A stretch of DNA of 64,000 nucleotides, taken from contig CAWJUU010000005.1 in NCBI GenBank assembly GCA_963846165.1, forward strand, positions 310,001 to 374,000, in the 5' to 3' direction. The stretch comes from WHSW01 sp963846165 (GTDB lineage: Bacteria; Actinomycetota; Thermoleophilia; Solirubrobacterales; 70-9). The notes under the pieces were generated by a model. The model saw only the letters and a list, made by a program, of their open reading frames with translations. It was not told where the DNA came from and ran no database searches. Position 1 is the first letter of the stretch. Each line of letters starts with the position of its first letter. A program made the position numbers and the translations under genes. Below, piece by piece: positions 8,535 to 18,906 of this stretch.

Positions 8535-9254
8535 ATGCCCGACGACCCCGTACTGCTGATCACCGGCGCCTCGAGCGGGATCGGCGCCGCGACCGCGCGC
8601 GCCGCAGCCGAGGCCGGCTACCGGCTCGTGCTCGGCGCCCGTTCGCGAGGACAAGCTGCGCGAGCTCGCCGCCGAGCTCGGCGGCGACGAGCGGGCGCTC
8701 GCGGTCCGAGCTGCGACGTCACCGAGCTCGCCGACAACGAGCGGCTCGCCGCCGCGGCGCTCGACGGCTTCGGCCGCTTCGACGCCGTCTTCGCCAACGC
8801 GGGCTTCGGCGCCAAGCGCGGCTTCCTCGAGGGCGATCCCGAGCAATGGCGGGCGATGGTGCTCACCAACGTGCTCGGCGTCGCCTACACGATCCGCGCC
8901 ACGCTCCCCCACCTGCTCGAGCGCGGCGAGGGCCAGATCGTGATCACGAGCTCGGTCGCCGGCCGGCGCGCGCTCCCCGGATCGCTGTACTCGGCGACCA
9001 AGCACGCGGTCACGGCGATCGGCGAGGCGCTGCGACAGGAGCTTCGGACGATGCCACGACAACCGCCGCATCCGGGTGACGCTGATCGAGCCCGGGATGG
9101 TCGACACGCCGTTCTTCGACCAGCGACCGGGCCCCGACCACGCGCTGCACGACGTCGACATCGCCAACGCGGTCGTCTACGCGCTCTCCCAGCCCGAGCG
9201 CGTCGACGTCAACGAGATCCTCATCCGCCCGTCGAGCCAGGCGACCTGGACTAG
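8535..9254 (+). CDS. short-chain dehydrogenase/reductase, frame disrupted
   Basis: This NAD(P)-dependent oxidoreductase has the Rossmann motif TGASSGIGAATARAAAEAG, FANAGFG, the catalytic Ser in VITSSVAGRRA and the YSATK active-site motif. A PGMVDTPFF segment follows. Frame changes near 8645, 8705 and 9052, and probably one just before the stop, interrupt an otherwise normal protein of about 240 residues; these look like consensus errors. It is divergent from ccmE across a 50-bp gap. The substrate cannot be told from the sequence. Confidence 0.78.
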   Translation: MPDDPVLLITGASSGIGAATARAAAEAGYRLVLGARSRGQAARARRRARRRRAGARGPSCDVTELADNERLAAAALDGFGRFDAVFANAGFGAKRGFLEGDPEQWRAMVLTNVLGVAYTIRATLPHLLERGEGQIVITSSVAGRRALPGSLYSATKHAVTAIGEALRQELRTMPRQPPHPGDADRARDGRHAVLRPATGPRPRAARRRHRQRGRLRALPARARRRQRDPHPPVEPGDLD

Positions 9255-9882
9255 CTCTGGCTCAGCAGCTGGTCGAGCTTCGCGGTCAGCGCCGGGTCGT
9301 CGGGCGCGGTGCCGGCGTCGTAGCGATCGACCACCTCGCCGTCGCGGTCGAGCGAGGTACTTGTTGAAGTTCCAGCTCGGCTGCCCGGCCTCCGCCGCGA
9401 GGCGCTCGAAGAGCGGGTTGACGCGGCTCCGAGACGACGTTCGACTTCGCGAACATCGGGAACGAGACGCCGAAGTTGGCCTCGCAGAACTCGGCGATCT
9501 CGGCGTCGGAGCGGGGCTCCTGGCCGGCGACGTCGTCGGCGGGGAAGCCGAGGATCACGAGCCCGTCGTCGCGGCGCTCCTGGTAGAGCGCCTCGAGGCT
9601 CTCGAACTGAGGCGTAAAGCCGCACTCGCTCGCCGTGTTGACGACGATCACCACCTTGCCCCGGTAGCGCTCGAGGTCCCGCCGCTCGCCGTTGAGCAGC
9701 GGCAGGGTTCCGGTCAGCACCCCCGCCCTGGCCCCTGGCTGCGGCGCCTCGGAGGAGATGGTGCCCGCGCCGGAGGCCTGACTCCCCTCGGGTCCCGGCG
9801 CGGGCATCGCTTCGTCTGAGCCGCAGGCCGCCAGTCCCGCCATGGCGGCGAGCGCGGCCAGTCCTGCAACCAGACGAACCAT
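9251..9882 (-). CDS. glutathione peroxidase-family lipoprotein, frame disrupted
   Basis: This thiol peroxidase of the GPx family is anchored outside the membrane by a lipobox (MAGLAAC). Catalytic Cys is in NTASECGFTPQFESLE, the ILGFPADDVAGQEP motif follows, and WNFNKYL carries the active-site Trp and Asn. It is a Cys, not Sec, enzyme and probably uses thioredoxin. Frame changes lie near 9430 and 9355. ATG at 9882 was chosen over 9888 because a TACTCT element sits exactly 7 nt upstream, as in other leaderless genes here. Its stop overlaps the SDR gene tail to tail. Confidence 0.8.
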
Positions 9883-9889
9883 CCACATC

Positions 9890-9948
9890 AGAGTACGGGC
9901 GGGACCGCCGTACGGTTCAATCTCGGGCGCGCGGGGAACCCCTATCGT
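9890..9948. promoter_or_regulatory. divergent leaderless promoters
   Basis: On the minus strand TTGAAC (9915-9920), a 19-nt spacer and TACTCT (9890-9895) lie 7 nt before ATG 9882. On the plus strand TATCGT (9943-9948) lies 7 nt before ATG 9956. Neither start has a ribosome site, so both transcripts are inferred to begin at the start codon. Confidence 0.5.
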
Positions 9949-9955
9949 GACTCGC

Positions 9956-10850
9956 ATGGACACCGGCCTTCCCACCCAGGACGCCCAGACCGACTTCAGC
10001 CGCGCCCGCCGCCGCCAGCAGCTCGCGAAGCTCGCTGCCCGGCTTCGGCGCGAACCCGACGACATCGAGATCCTCCCCTTCGACGAGGTCGTCGCGGCGC
10101 TCGGGCGACGCGGCGAGCGCCGGCTCGGCCTGCAGACGATCGACCTCGACTCGATCGTCGGCACCGTCGACCGCTCGCGGCGCGAGTTCGACCGCAGCTT
10201 CAGGCCCACCTCGCACCGGGTCCGCCGCCGCTGGCAGGGGATCGCGACGGCGATCCGTCGCGGCGATGCGATGCCGCCGATCGAGGTCTATCGCGTCGGC
10301 CCGCTTCACTTCGTCATCGACGGTCACCACCGCGTCTCCGTCGCCCGCCAGATGGGGCTCGAGAAGATCGACGCGATGGTGACCGAGATCGTCACCGAGG
10401 TCCCGCGCCGATCAGGGGATCTCGCCGCGCGACCTGCCGCTGAAGTCACACGAGCGGCTGTTCTTCGAGCGCGTCCCGCTGCCGCCGGCGATGAGGGCGC
10501 GGATCAGGCTCGCGAACGGGTTCGACTACGCCGGGCTCGCCGAGGGCGTCGAGGCGTGGGGATTTCGCCTGATGCAGTACCGGCGCGAGTTCATGACCCG
10601 CGAACAGGTCGCCGAGACCTGGTTTCGCGAGGAGTACGAGCCGGTGACCGAGATGATGCGCGAGGCGGGGCTCTGCGGGCGCGGCACCGAGACCGAGGCC
10701 TACGCCCGCGTGGTCAGCCTCCGCTACCTGCTGCTGCGGACCCATGCCTGGAATGACGAGGTGATCGACCGCCTGCGCACCGAGCTCTCCAAGCCCGCGG
10801 CCGACGAGGACACCTTCACCCACCGCCTGCGCCGCGACCTCGAGGCCTGA
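9956..10850 (+). CDS. ParB/Srx-fold protein, frame disrupted
   Basis: After a basic N-terminus the protein has LGLQTIDLDSIVGTVDR and then a ParB-nuclease-like core, MPPIEVYRVGPLHFVIDGHH with RVSVARQMG following. The C-terminal half (NGFDYAGLAEGVEAWGFRLM, then REFMTREQVAETWFREEY) is helical and unlike DNA-partition ParB. One frame change near 10415 splits it; joined, it is about 297 residues. No parA or parS is seen, so partitioning is unlikely. Similar stand-alone proteins occur in actinobacteria without known function. Its start has a TATCGT-N7-ATG leaderless signal. Confidence 0.6.
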
Positions 10851-10889
10851 CCGCCTGACCGGGACCGGCGCCGGGCGGCGCCGCGCGGC

Positions 10890-12065
<1,176 letters not shown>

Positions 12066-12092
12066 CGCGATCCCTCCCTTCTCGGTAGTGGG

Positions 12093-12932
12093 TCATCCCT
12101 TCACCGCCCCGGAGGTCAGGCCGGCGACGATCCGCCGCTGGAAGATCAAGACGAAGATGATGATCGGGATCGTCACCAGCATGGCGGCGGCAGCGATGCT
12201 CGCGGTCGGCTCGGTGAACTGCGACTCGCCGGTGAAGAAGGCGAGCGCCGCGGGAACGGTTCGCGAGGCGTCGGACGAGGTCAGCGAGATCGCGAACAGG
12301 AAGTCGTTCCAACAGAAGATGAAGACAAGGATCGCCGCCGTGAACATGCCGGGCGCGGCGAGCGGCACGATCACCTTGCGGAAGGCCTGCAACGGCGTCG
12401 CCCCGTCGACCTGCGCCGCCTGCTCGAGATCCCACGGGATCTCGCGGAAGAAGGCGACCAGAATGAAGATCGCGAGCGGCAGCGAGAAGGTCAGGTAGGG
12501 GATGATCAGGCCGGCATACGTGTCGTAGAGCCCGAGCGTACGCCACATGTCGAACAGCGGCCCGATCGTCGAGATCGCCGGGAACATCGCGATCGCCAGC
12601 GCTCCGGCGAGGACCGCGAACTTGCCCGGGAAGTCGAGCCGGGCGATCGCGTAGGCGGTGAACGAGGCGAGCACGATCGCGATCGTGGTCGAGATCAGCG
12701 CGATCAGGATCGAGTTGATCAACGGCCGCAGGAGGGGGCTGTCGAGGCCGCCCTCGAACAGGACCTCGTAGTTGTCGAGGGTGAACTCGGCGGGGATCAG
12801 GCGTCCGTCGGAGATCGTCGCCGGGTCCTTGAGGGAGAGCGAGAGAATCCAGAGGACGGGGAAGATCGCGACGATCACGATCGCGATCAGGCCGACCGTC
12901 CAGAGCGTGTACTCACGGGTCCCGCGCTCCAT
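12093..12932 (-). CDS. sugar ABC transporter permease (MalG/UgpE type)
   Basis: The 279-residue inner-membrane protein has about six helices and the EAA loop EQAAQVDGATPLQAFRKVIVP that contacts the ATPase. It ends FQRRIVAGLTSGAVKG, a hallmark of MalG-type C-termini. ATG 12932 was chosen because the protein then begins with a short basic segment (MERGTREYT) before the first helix. It lies 2 nt after the MalF-type permease gene, with which it would form the channel. Confidence 0.92.
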   Translation of the reverse strand: MERGTREYTLWTVGLIAIVIVAIFPVLWILSLSLKDPATISDGRLIPAEFTLDNYEVLFEGGLDSPLLRPLINSILIALISTTIAIVLASFTAYAIARLDFPGKFAVLAGALAIAMFPAISTIGPLFDMWRTLGLYDTYAGLIIPYLTFSLPLAIFILVAFFREIPWDLEQAAQVDGATPLQAFRKVIVPLAAPGMFTAAILVFIFCWNDFLFAISLTSSDASRTVPAALAFFTGESQFTEPTASIAAAAMLVTIPIIIFVLIFQRRIVAGLTSGAVKG

Positions 12933-12934
12933 CC

Positions 12935-13867
12935 TCAGGCCTCCTCTCTCCCTTGCGGCACCGTCGCGCCGAACCCACGCACGAAGGCGAACGCGATCAG
13001 CAGCACGAGGATGAAGATCAGCACCGAGACGGCCGAGCCGAGCCCGAGGTTGAGGCGCGAGATCAGCTGGTTGTAGCCGAGGATCGAGACCGACTCGGTG
13101 TCCTGGCCACCCCCGGTCATGACGAAGATCGAGTCGAAGACGCGGAACGCGTCGAGGGTGCGGAAGAGCAGCGCGACCAGGATCGCCGGCTTCATCAGCG
13201 GCAGGGTGATGCGGAAGAAGCGCTGCACCGCGTTCGCCCCGTCCACCTTCGCCGCCTCGTAGACGCCCTCGTCGATCGTCGTCAGCCCGGCAAGCAGGAG
13301 CAGGGCCATGAACGGGGTCGTCTTCCAGACCTCCGCCATGATGATCACGCTCATCGCCGACCAGCGGTCGCCGAACCAGGCCTTGTCGTCGGCAACGAAG
13401 GGAAGGCCGTCTACGAACCCGCTCGCCGGGTCGAAGGCGTAAAACCAGGCGAACGCGGCGACGACGGTGACGATCCCGTAGGGGATCAGCACCGCGGTTC
13501 GGACGACGCCGCGGCCGAAGATCGCCCGGTGCATGACCAGGGCGAGGATCATCCCGAGCACGAGCTCGATCGCGACCGAGATGACGGTGATGAAGGTGGT
13601 GTTGAACAGGCCCTGCCACCAGAGGTCGGAGCTGAGTACGGCGCTGTAGTTGTCGAGGCCGACGAAGCCGCCCTCGTCGGGGAAGCGCAGGTCGACGTCC
13701 TGTAGCGAGAGCACGACCGCGTAGCCGATCGGGTAGGCGGTGACGAGCAGCATTGCGATCACGGCGGGCGCGCAGAGCATCCAGCCGAGTCGCCGCTCCG
13801 CCTTGGCGCGGTCAGTGACCTTGGGCGCCGAGGGCCCGGCGGCCTCGGCGGCGACCGCGTCGTTCAC
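12935..13867 (-). CDS. sugar ABC transporter permease (MalF/UgpA type)
   Basis: The 310-residue permease has about six membrane helices. Its EAA loop is YEAAKVDGANAVQRFFRITLP, and LIPYGIVTVVAAFAWFYAFD is typical of the family. Its GTG start overlaps the stop of the binding-protein gene (GTGA), so translation is coupled. It pairs with the MalG-type subunit encoded immediately downstream. Confidence 0.92.
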   Translation of the reverse strand: MNDAVAAEAAGPSAPKVTDRAKAERRLGWMLCAPAVIAMLLVTAYPIGYAVVLSLQDVDLRFPDEGGFVGLDNYSAVLSSDLWWQGLFNTTFITVISVAIELVLGMILALVMHRAIFGRGVVRTAVLIPYGIVTVVAAFAWFYAFDPASGFVDGLPFVADDKAWFGDRWSAMSVIIMAEVWKTTPFMALLLLAGLTTIDEGVYEAAKVDGANAVQRFFRITLPLMKPAILVALLFRTLDAFRVFDSIFVMTGGGQDTESVSILGYNQLISRLNLGLGSAVSVLIFILVLLIAFAFVRGFGATVPQGREEA

Positions 13868-15138
13868 AGCAGTCCCTCCCGATTGATCGCCTGCTCGAGC
13901 AGTTCTTGCAGGTCGTCGTAGGTCGGCGCTGGGTCGTCGGGGTCGATGTCGGTGGTCGCATGGACGGCCCGCTGGATCGCCAGGGAGATGTCCTGGTAGG
14001 CGGGCGAGACCGAGGGGCGCGGGACGGCGTCGTTGATCGAGTCGCGGATCAGCGGCGCGAAGCCGGGATAGACCTCGTCGATCTCCTTCTTGTCGTAGAG
14101 GTCCTCACGCACCGGCGGCAGGCCGCCCAGGCTCGCGATCTCGAGCTGGTTCTCGGGCTGGACCAAGCACTCGATCGCCTCGAAGGCGAGGTCCTTGTTC
14201 TCCGAGAACGCGGAGACGCCGAGGTTGATCCCGCCGAGCGGCGGCGCGCTCGGCGTACCCGGGTCGACCTGGGGGTACTTCGCCGCCTTCATCACCTTGA
14301 AGATGTCGGGGGCCTCAGCCTCGGCGCTCGGATAGACGAACGGGTAGTTGATCATGAAAGCGGAGCTGCCCGACTGGAAGGCGAGCCGGCCGGAGTCCTC
14401 ATCGGAAGTCGTGATCCCGGGATCAGCGACGTCCGAGCTCGAGAGCCGGCCCATGATCGAGAGCGCGCGCTCGGTCGGCGCCTGCTCGAGCTCGATCTGC
14501 TCCGGGCCCGAGAGGATCTCGGTGCCCGCCGAGGCGATCATCTGGTTTACCCAGACGGTGAGTCCCTCGTAGCGATTGCCCTGCACCTGGATCAGCCCCT
14601 CCTCGGGACCGATCTCCTCGGCGGCGGCGATCATCTCGTCCCAGGTCTTCGGCGGCTTCTCGACCAGGTCGTCGCGATACCAAAGCAGCTCGGTGTTGGT
14701 CCAGATCGGCGCCCCGTAGAGCGCGCCCTCGTACGTTGCCGTCTCGAGCACGCTCGGGAAGACGTTCCTGCTCACCACCTGCTTGGCCTCGCCGGTGAAC
14801 TCCTCGAGCCACCCTGCGTTGGCGAACTCGCCCGTCCAGATCACGTCCATGCCGACGATGTCGATCGACGAGTCCTCGGCCCCGAGCCGGCGAACGAGCT
14901 GCTCGCGCTGACTGTCGGCGTCGTTGGGCAGGAGCTCGAACTCGATCGAGTAGCGACCGCCCGACTCCTCCGAGCAGCGGTCCGCAGCCTTGGGCAGCGC
15001 GCCGCTCGGCTCGTTGAAGATGAACCATGTAAGGGTCGAACCGCCGCCCGCGTCGTCACCGCCGCAGCCTCCGGCGACGATCGCCACGACGGAAGCTGTG
15101 AGGGCCAGAATCCCCTTAAGGGCGCGGCCTACGGCCAC
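13864..15138 (-). CDS. sugar-binding lipoprotein (SBP_bac_1)
   Basis: This 424-residue extracytoplasmic receptor begins with a lipoprotein signal (ASVVAIVAGGC) and belongs to the trehalose/maltose-binding group. Typical segments are IDIVGMDVIWTGEFANAGWL, LYGAPIWTNTELLWYRDDL, PKTWDEM and FMINYPFVY. GTG at 15138 follows a purine-rich GGAGAGAGG. The preceding GH13 enzyme points to alpha-glucosides such as trehalose or malto-oligosaccharides as ligand; that is inference from context. Confidence 0.9.
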   Translation of the reverse strand: MAVGRALKGILALTASVVAIVAGGCGGDDAGGGSTLTWFIFNEPSGALPKAADRCSEESGGRYSIEFELLPNDADSQREQLVRRLGAEDSSIDIVGMDVIWTGEFANAGWLEEFTGEAKQVVSRNVFPSVLETATYEGALYGAPIWTNTELLWYRDDLVEKPPKTWDEMIAAAEEIGPEEGLIQVQGNRYEGLTVWVNQMIASAGTEILSGPEQIELEQAPTERALSIMGRLSSSDVADPGITTSDEDSGRLAFQSGSSAFMINYPFVYPSAEAEAPDIFKVMKAAKYPQVDPGTPSAPPLGGINLGVSAFSENKDLAFEAIECLVQPENQLEIASLGGLPPVREDLYDKKEIDEVYPGFAPLIRDSINDAVPRPSVSPAYQDISLAIQRAVHATTDIDPDDPAPTYDDLQELLEQAINREGLL

Positions 15139-15205
15139 TACCTCTCTCCTCTCTCTCCGTCCGCGCTACTGCAGACATTCCGCCATTGCCCAGGCGAAGC
15201 AAGGT

Positions 15206-16660
15206 TCAAACGTCGCCTCGACGAGTGATCAGGCCGACGCCCGGTGCCAGCGGCCGCCCGGGCGCCGCGCCGGCCTCGCTCGCGAGCACCAGCTCGGCCT
15301 CGGCCGGCGCCTCGACCGGCGAGTCGCCGAGATTGATCGCGACGAGGTGGTCGCCGCGGCGGTAGGCGAGCACGCCCGGCGCCGCGTCGACCGGGACCAA
15401 GCCGGGGCCAAGCTCGCGACGCAGGGCGATCAGGCGGCGATAGAGGGTCAGGATCGAGTCCGGATCGCCCCGCTGCGCTTCAACGTTGCGCCGATCGGGG
15501 TCGGTGAGCGGCAGCCACGGCTCACCCGATGTGAAACCGCCCGCCGCCGATCCCTGCCATTGCATCGGGTGGCGATGCGGGTCGCGCCCGGCGCGATCGA
15601 CCGGGGGGTCGACGCCGGGGCCATCGACCATCCCGATCTCGTCGCCCTGGTAGACGAACGCGGTGCCCGGCAGGGTCAGCAGCAGCAGCGCCGCGGCTCG
15701 CGCGGCGCCCTCGCCGAGCCGGGTCGCGAGCCGCGGGAAGTCGTGGTTCGACAGCACCCAGGCGATTCCGTCGATGTTCGCGGCGGCCTCGACGACCCGC
15801 GCCAGATCGGGCATCCGCCACGGCGAGTGCAGGAACTCGAACGCGAAGGCGAGATCGAGTCGCTCCAGATAGATCGCCAGCGAATCGCTCGGCACGTAGA
15901 CCTCACCGACCAGCAGTGCGTCCCCGGCAGCCTCGCGAAGCGCGTCGAGCGCGATCGTGATCTCGGGGTCGGTGCGCGAGTGCACGCCCTCGAGCGCGGC
16001 CAGCTCGGGGTGAAGCGGGAGCGGAAAGGCGCCGCTCGCGGGCGGGTCGTCGCGCAGCTCACGGTCCTTCATCAGCTGCTGAACGGCGTCGACGCGAAAG
16101 CCGTCGACGCCGCGCCGGCGCCAAAAGCGGACCACGTCGCCGATCGCCTCCTGAACCGCGCGGTTGCGCCAGTCGAGGTCGGGCTGCTCGGGATAGAAGG
16201 AGTGCAGATACCAGCGCCCGCTGCGCTCGTCGCGGCTCCAGGCCGGCCCCCCGAAGGCGCTGCGCCAGTTGTTCGGCGGGCCGTCGCCGTCGGCCCACAC
16301 GTAGAAGTCCGGGTGCTCGCGAAACCACGGGTGCTCGATCGACGTGTGCGAGGCGACCAGGTCGAGCAGCACCCGGATGCCGCGCCCGCGGCAGGCCGCC
16401 ACCAGGGCGTCGAAGTCGGCGAGCGTGCCGTAGACGGGATCGACGGCGGTGTGGTCGCAGACGTCGTAGCCCGAGTCGGCCATCGGCGAGGGGTAGACCG
16501 GCGAGAGCCAGACCGTATCGACGCCGAGCCACTCGAGGTGGTCGAGGCGCGACGCGATCCCGGCGAGGTCGCCGACCCCGTCGCCGTCGGAGTCCTGAAA
16601 CGAGCGCGGGTAGATCTGGTAGACGACGGCGTCGTGCCACCAGCGAGCCCTGGCTGCCAT
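15206..16660 (-). CDS. GH13 alpha-glucosidase-type enzyme
   Basis: This 484-residue cytoplasmic glycoside hydrolase has a (beta/alpha)8 barrel. Family 13 regions are all visible: region I in LLDLVASHTS, nucleophile Asp in GFRVDAV, acid/base Glu in LLVGEVYV, and the third Asp in VLSNHDFPR. The N-terminus WWHDAVVYQIYPRSFQDSDG groups it with oligo-1,6-glucosidase and alpha-glucosidase relatives. It has no signal peptide, so it would act on imported sugar. It is the first gene of the five-gene uptake operon and has a leaderless promoter. Confidence 0.92.
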   Translation of the reverse strand: MAARARWWHDAVVYQIYPRSFQDSDGDGVGDLAGIASRLDHLEWLGVDTVWLSPVYPSPMADSGYDVCDHTAVDPVYGTLADFDALVAACRGRGIRVLLDLVASHTSIEHPWFREHPDFYVWADGDGPPNNWRSAFGGPAWSRDERSGRWYLHSFYPEQPDLDWRNRAVQEAIGDVVRFWRRRGVDGFRVDAVQQLMKDRELRDDPPASGAFPLPLHPELAALEGVHSRTDPEITIALDALREAAGDALLVGEVYVPSDSLAIYLERLDLAFAFEFLHSPWRMPDLARVVEAAANIDGIAWVLSNHDFPRLATRLGEGAARAAALLLLTLPGTAFVYQGDEIGMVDGPGVDPPVDRAGRDPHRHPMQWQGSAAGGFTSGEPWLPLTDPDRRNVEAQRGDPDSILTLYRRLIALRRELGPGLVPVDAAPGVLAYRRGDHLVAINLGDSPVEAPAEAELVLASEAGAAPGRPLAPGVGLITRRGDV

Positions 16661-16667
16661 CCGCGGC

Positions 16668-16673
16668 AGACTA
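16668..16673 (-). promoter_or_regulatory. TAGTCT -10 element of the alpha-glucoside operon
   Basis: TAGTCT lies exactly 7 nt before ATG 16660 with no ribosome site between, matching the leaderless TANNNT-N7-ATG pattern. Confidence 0.5.
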
Positions 16674-16690
16674 CGCGCGCCGGGCTCGGC

Positions 16691-16918
16691 TCAGCGGCGG
16701 CGCGCGAACCTCAGCGGCAGCAGGGAGAGCGGCGAGCGGCGACCGAGGTCGTCGTGGTCCTCGCGGTCGAACGCCCGCGCATAGCGCCCCGCGTCGGCGG
16801 CGCTCGGATACCGCTTCTCGCCCTCGAAGCCGCAGGCGCGCTCGCAGCGCCAGCGCATCGTCTCGCCCTCGACCCAGAACCGGGTCCTGTGGCCGAGGAC
16901 TTGGCAGGCGAAGGACAT
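16691..16918 (-). CDS. small zinc-ribbon-like protein
   Basis: A 75-residue protein with Cys5, His10, Cys25 and Cys29 (CQVLGH, then MRWRCERACGFEGEK), a spacing suggestive of one metal site. A conserved-looking tail follows: DAGRYARAFDREDHDDLG and RSPLSLLPLR. I do not recognise a named family. It lies between the GH13 gene and the MFS transporter on the same strand, 13 nt after the MFS stop, and could be its co-transcribed partner. Confidence 0.6.
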   Translation of the reverse strand: MSFACQVLGHRTRFWVEGETMRWRCERACGFEGEKRYPSAADAGRYARAFDREDHDDLGRRSPLSLLPLRFARRR

Positions 16919-16931
16919 CGGAGGGCTCCGG

Positions 16932-18839
16932 TCAGGCCTCGCCTGCGGCCGGTGTGTCCGGCGGCTCCTCGCCGTGGCGCGGGCGGCGGGGGCGATAGGA
17001 ATTGCGGTGGACCCTTCGCGCGGCGCCCTCGGCGACCGCCTCGCGCAGGGCGCTGCGAAACCGCCCCGGCCCCCAGTAGCGGGCGCCGACCCGGCGCGCG
17101 AGCTCGTCGCGCGTGAGCTCGCCGTGATCGGCGAGCGCTCGCTCGATGATCTCGACCTCCTTGTCGAGCCAGTCCGGGCGCGACTCCACCGGCGGCGGGA
17201 AGAACGGCGAGTACGACGCGGCGCCGCGGCCCGGTCGCCAGCGGCGCAGGCCCCGGCGCTCGCGCTCGGCGCGCGCCCGGTGCCGGCGCTCGGCCTCGTC
17301 GGCGTCCGGGCGCTCGACGCCCTTCTCGGCCTCGAGGCCCTTCTCGGCCTCGCCGCCCTCGCCCTCCTCGCCCTCCTCGCCCTCTTGAGCGGTGATCGGC
17401 TTTGCGATGTCCTCGAGCGACTGTTGCTCCGCGCGCACGCCGAGGAAGATCTCGACGATCCCGCCGACCGCCATCACCGCGGCTCCGATCAGGTAGGCGA
17501 TCATCACCTGGCCGACGTCGCCGGACTCGCCCAGCTTCTGGAACACGAGTGGGCCGGCGATCCCGCCGATCGCGGTCCCAATCGCATAGAAGAAGGCGAT
17601 CGCGAGCGCGCGGATCTCCATTGGGAAGACCTCGCTCACGGTCAGGTAGGCGGAGCTCGCCCCCGCCGAGGCGAAGAAGAAGGTCGCCGCGAGGGCGAAC
17701 GTCAGGCCCCAGTCGCTGAACGCCTCACCGTTGAAGAGGATTCCGACTCCGGCCAGCATCACGGCCGAGACGAGATAGGTGCCGGCGATCATCGGCCGGC
17801 GCCCGACCGTGTCGAAGAGGCGCCCGAGCAGGAGCGGCCCGAGGAAGTTGCCGGCCGCGAACACGGCGTAGAAGAGGCCGACCTTGTTCGCGCCGACGCC
17901 GAGGTATGTGGTCAGCGTGAGGCCGAGCGTGACGGTGACCGCGTTGTAGATGAACGCCTGGCCGATGAAGAGCGAGAAGCCGAGCGCGGCGCGCTTCGGA
18001 TAGACCTTGAACAAGGTGCGGCCGATCTCGCGGATTGGGATCGAGCGCCGCTGGCGGACCTCGATCGAGTCGCCGGGCTCCTCGAGCTCCTGATCGGTGT
18101 CCTCACGCACAGCGGCCTCGATCGAATCGACGAGCCGCTCGGCCTCCTGGTCGCGACCGTGGATGAACAGCCAGCGCGGGCTCTCGGGCAGGTTGCGGCG
18201 CACGAACAGGATCCCGAGCCCGAGGAGCGCGCCGAGGCCGAAGGCGAGGCGCCAGCCGACGTCGAGCGCGAACAGCGACTCCTTCAGCAGTACGAGCGAG
18301 AGCAGCCCGCCGGCGACCGCCCCGAGCCAGAACGAGCCGTTGATGATCAGGTCGACGCGGCCGCGCGCGCGAGCCGGGATCAGCTCGTCGATAGCCGAGT
18401 TGATCGCCGCGTACTCGCCGCCGATCCCGGCGCCGGTGAAGAAGCGGGCGACGAGGAACCAGAGCGGCGTGGTCGAGAACGCGGTCGCAACGGTCGCCAG
18501 CAGATAGAGCGAGAGCGTGATCAGGAACAGCTTCTTGCGCCCGAAGCGATCGGTGAGCTGACCGAAGAACAGGGCGCCGCTACAGGCGCCGGCGACGTAG
18601 ATCGCCTGCGCCATCGCGATGTTGCCCTCGGTGAGCTCGATCCCGCTCCCCGGCTCGACCAGGGTCGGGGCAAGGAAGCCGACGATCGTCACCTCGAGGC
18701 CGTCGAGGATCCAGACGACCCCGAGCCCGATCACGACCCGCCAGTGAAACGACGACCACGGCAGGCGGTCGAGCCGCGCCGGGATCTTCGTCTCGATCGT
18801 CCTCAGCTCGGCGTCGCTCCTCTCCGCATGCGCTTCCAT
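16932..18839 (-). CDS. MFS sugar-porter-like transporter with C-terminal wing domain
   Basis: This 635-residue protein is a major facilitator of the sugar/metabolite:H+ type. The first half has the loop 2-3 motif GQLTDRFGRKK and LPESPRWLF; twelve helices end near residue 475. An acidic linker follows (Glu/Gly-rich, about 485-510), then a folded-looking tail with RPDWLDKEVEIIERALADHG, ELTRDELARRVGARYWGPGR and FRSALREAVAEG. That pattern resembles a winged-helix module. Family members are normally 450-500 residues, so the tail is an addition. The substrate is unknown. Confidence 0.82.
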   Translation of the reverse strand: MEAHAERSDAELRTIETKIPARLDRLPWSSFHWRVVIGLGVVWILDGLEVTIVGFLAPTLVEPGSGIELTEGNIAMAQAIYVAGACSGALFFGQLTDRFGRKKLFLITLSLYLLATVATAFSTTPLWFLVARFFTGAGIGGEYAAINSAIDELIPARARGRVDLIINGSFWLGAVAGGLLSLVLLKESLFALDVGWRLAFGLGALLGLGILFVRRNLPESPRWLFIHGRDQEAERLVDSIEAAVREDTDQELEEPGDSIEVRQRRSIPIREIGRTLFKVYPKRAALGFSLFIGQAFIYNAVTVTLGLTLTTYLGVGANKVGLFYAVFAAGNFLGPLLLGRLFDTVGRRPMIAGTYLVSAVMLAGVGILFNGEAFSDWGLTFALAATFFFASAGASSAYLTVSEVFPMEIRALAIAFFYAIGTAIGGIAGPLVFQKLGESGDVGQVMIAYLIGAAVMAVGGIVEIFLGVRAEQQSLEDIAKPITAQEGEEGEEGEGGEAEKGLEAEKGVERPDADEAERRHRARAERERRGLRRWRPGRGAASYSPFFPPPVESRPDWLDKEVEIIERALADHGELTRDELARRVGARYWGPGRFRSALREAVAEGAARRVHRNSYRPRRPRHGEEPPDTPAAGEA

Positions 18840-18906
18840 CGCGTCGGGCTACTACCCGGCGTGCGGTTTCGCTAACGGGCCCGCGGGGGGAGCCGAGATC
18901 GACAGG

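Noticed and set aside
9251..9254. Alternative SDR C-terminus reading on past 9254
   Set aside because: The extended frame lies antisense to the conserved peroxidase gene and has no SDR-like sequence.
9956..10850. Chromosome-partition ParB
   Set aside because: There is no parA or parS site, and the C-terminal half lacks the helix-turn-helix of partition ParB.
16932..18839. Long open frames opposite the MFS and other genes
   Set aside because: They are shadows of high-GC coding on the other strand, full of Arg/Gly/Ala runs and without family motifs.
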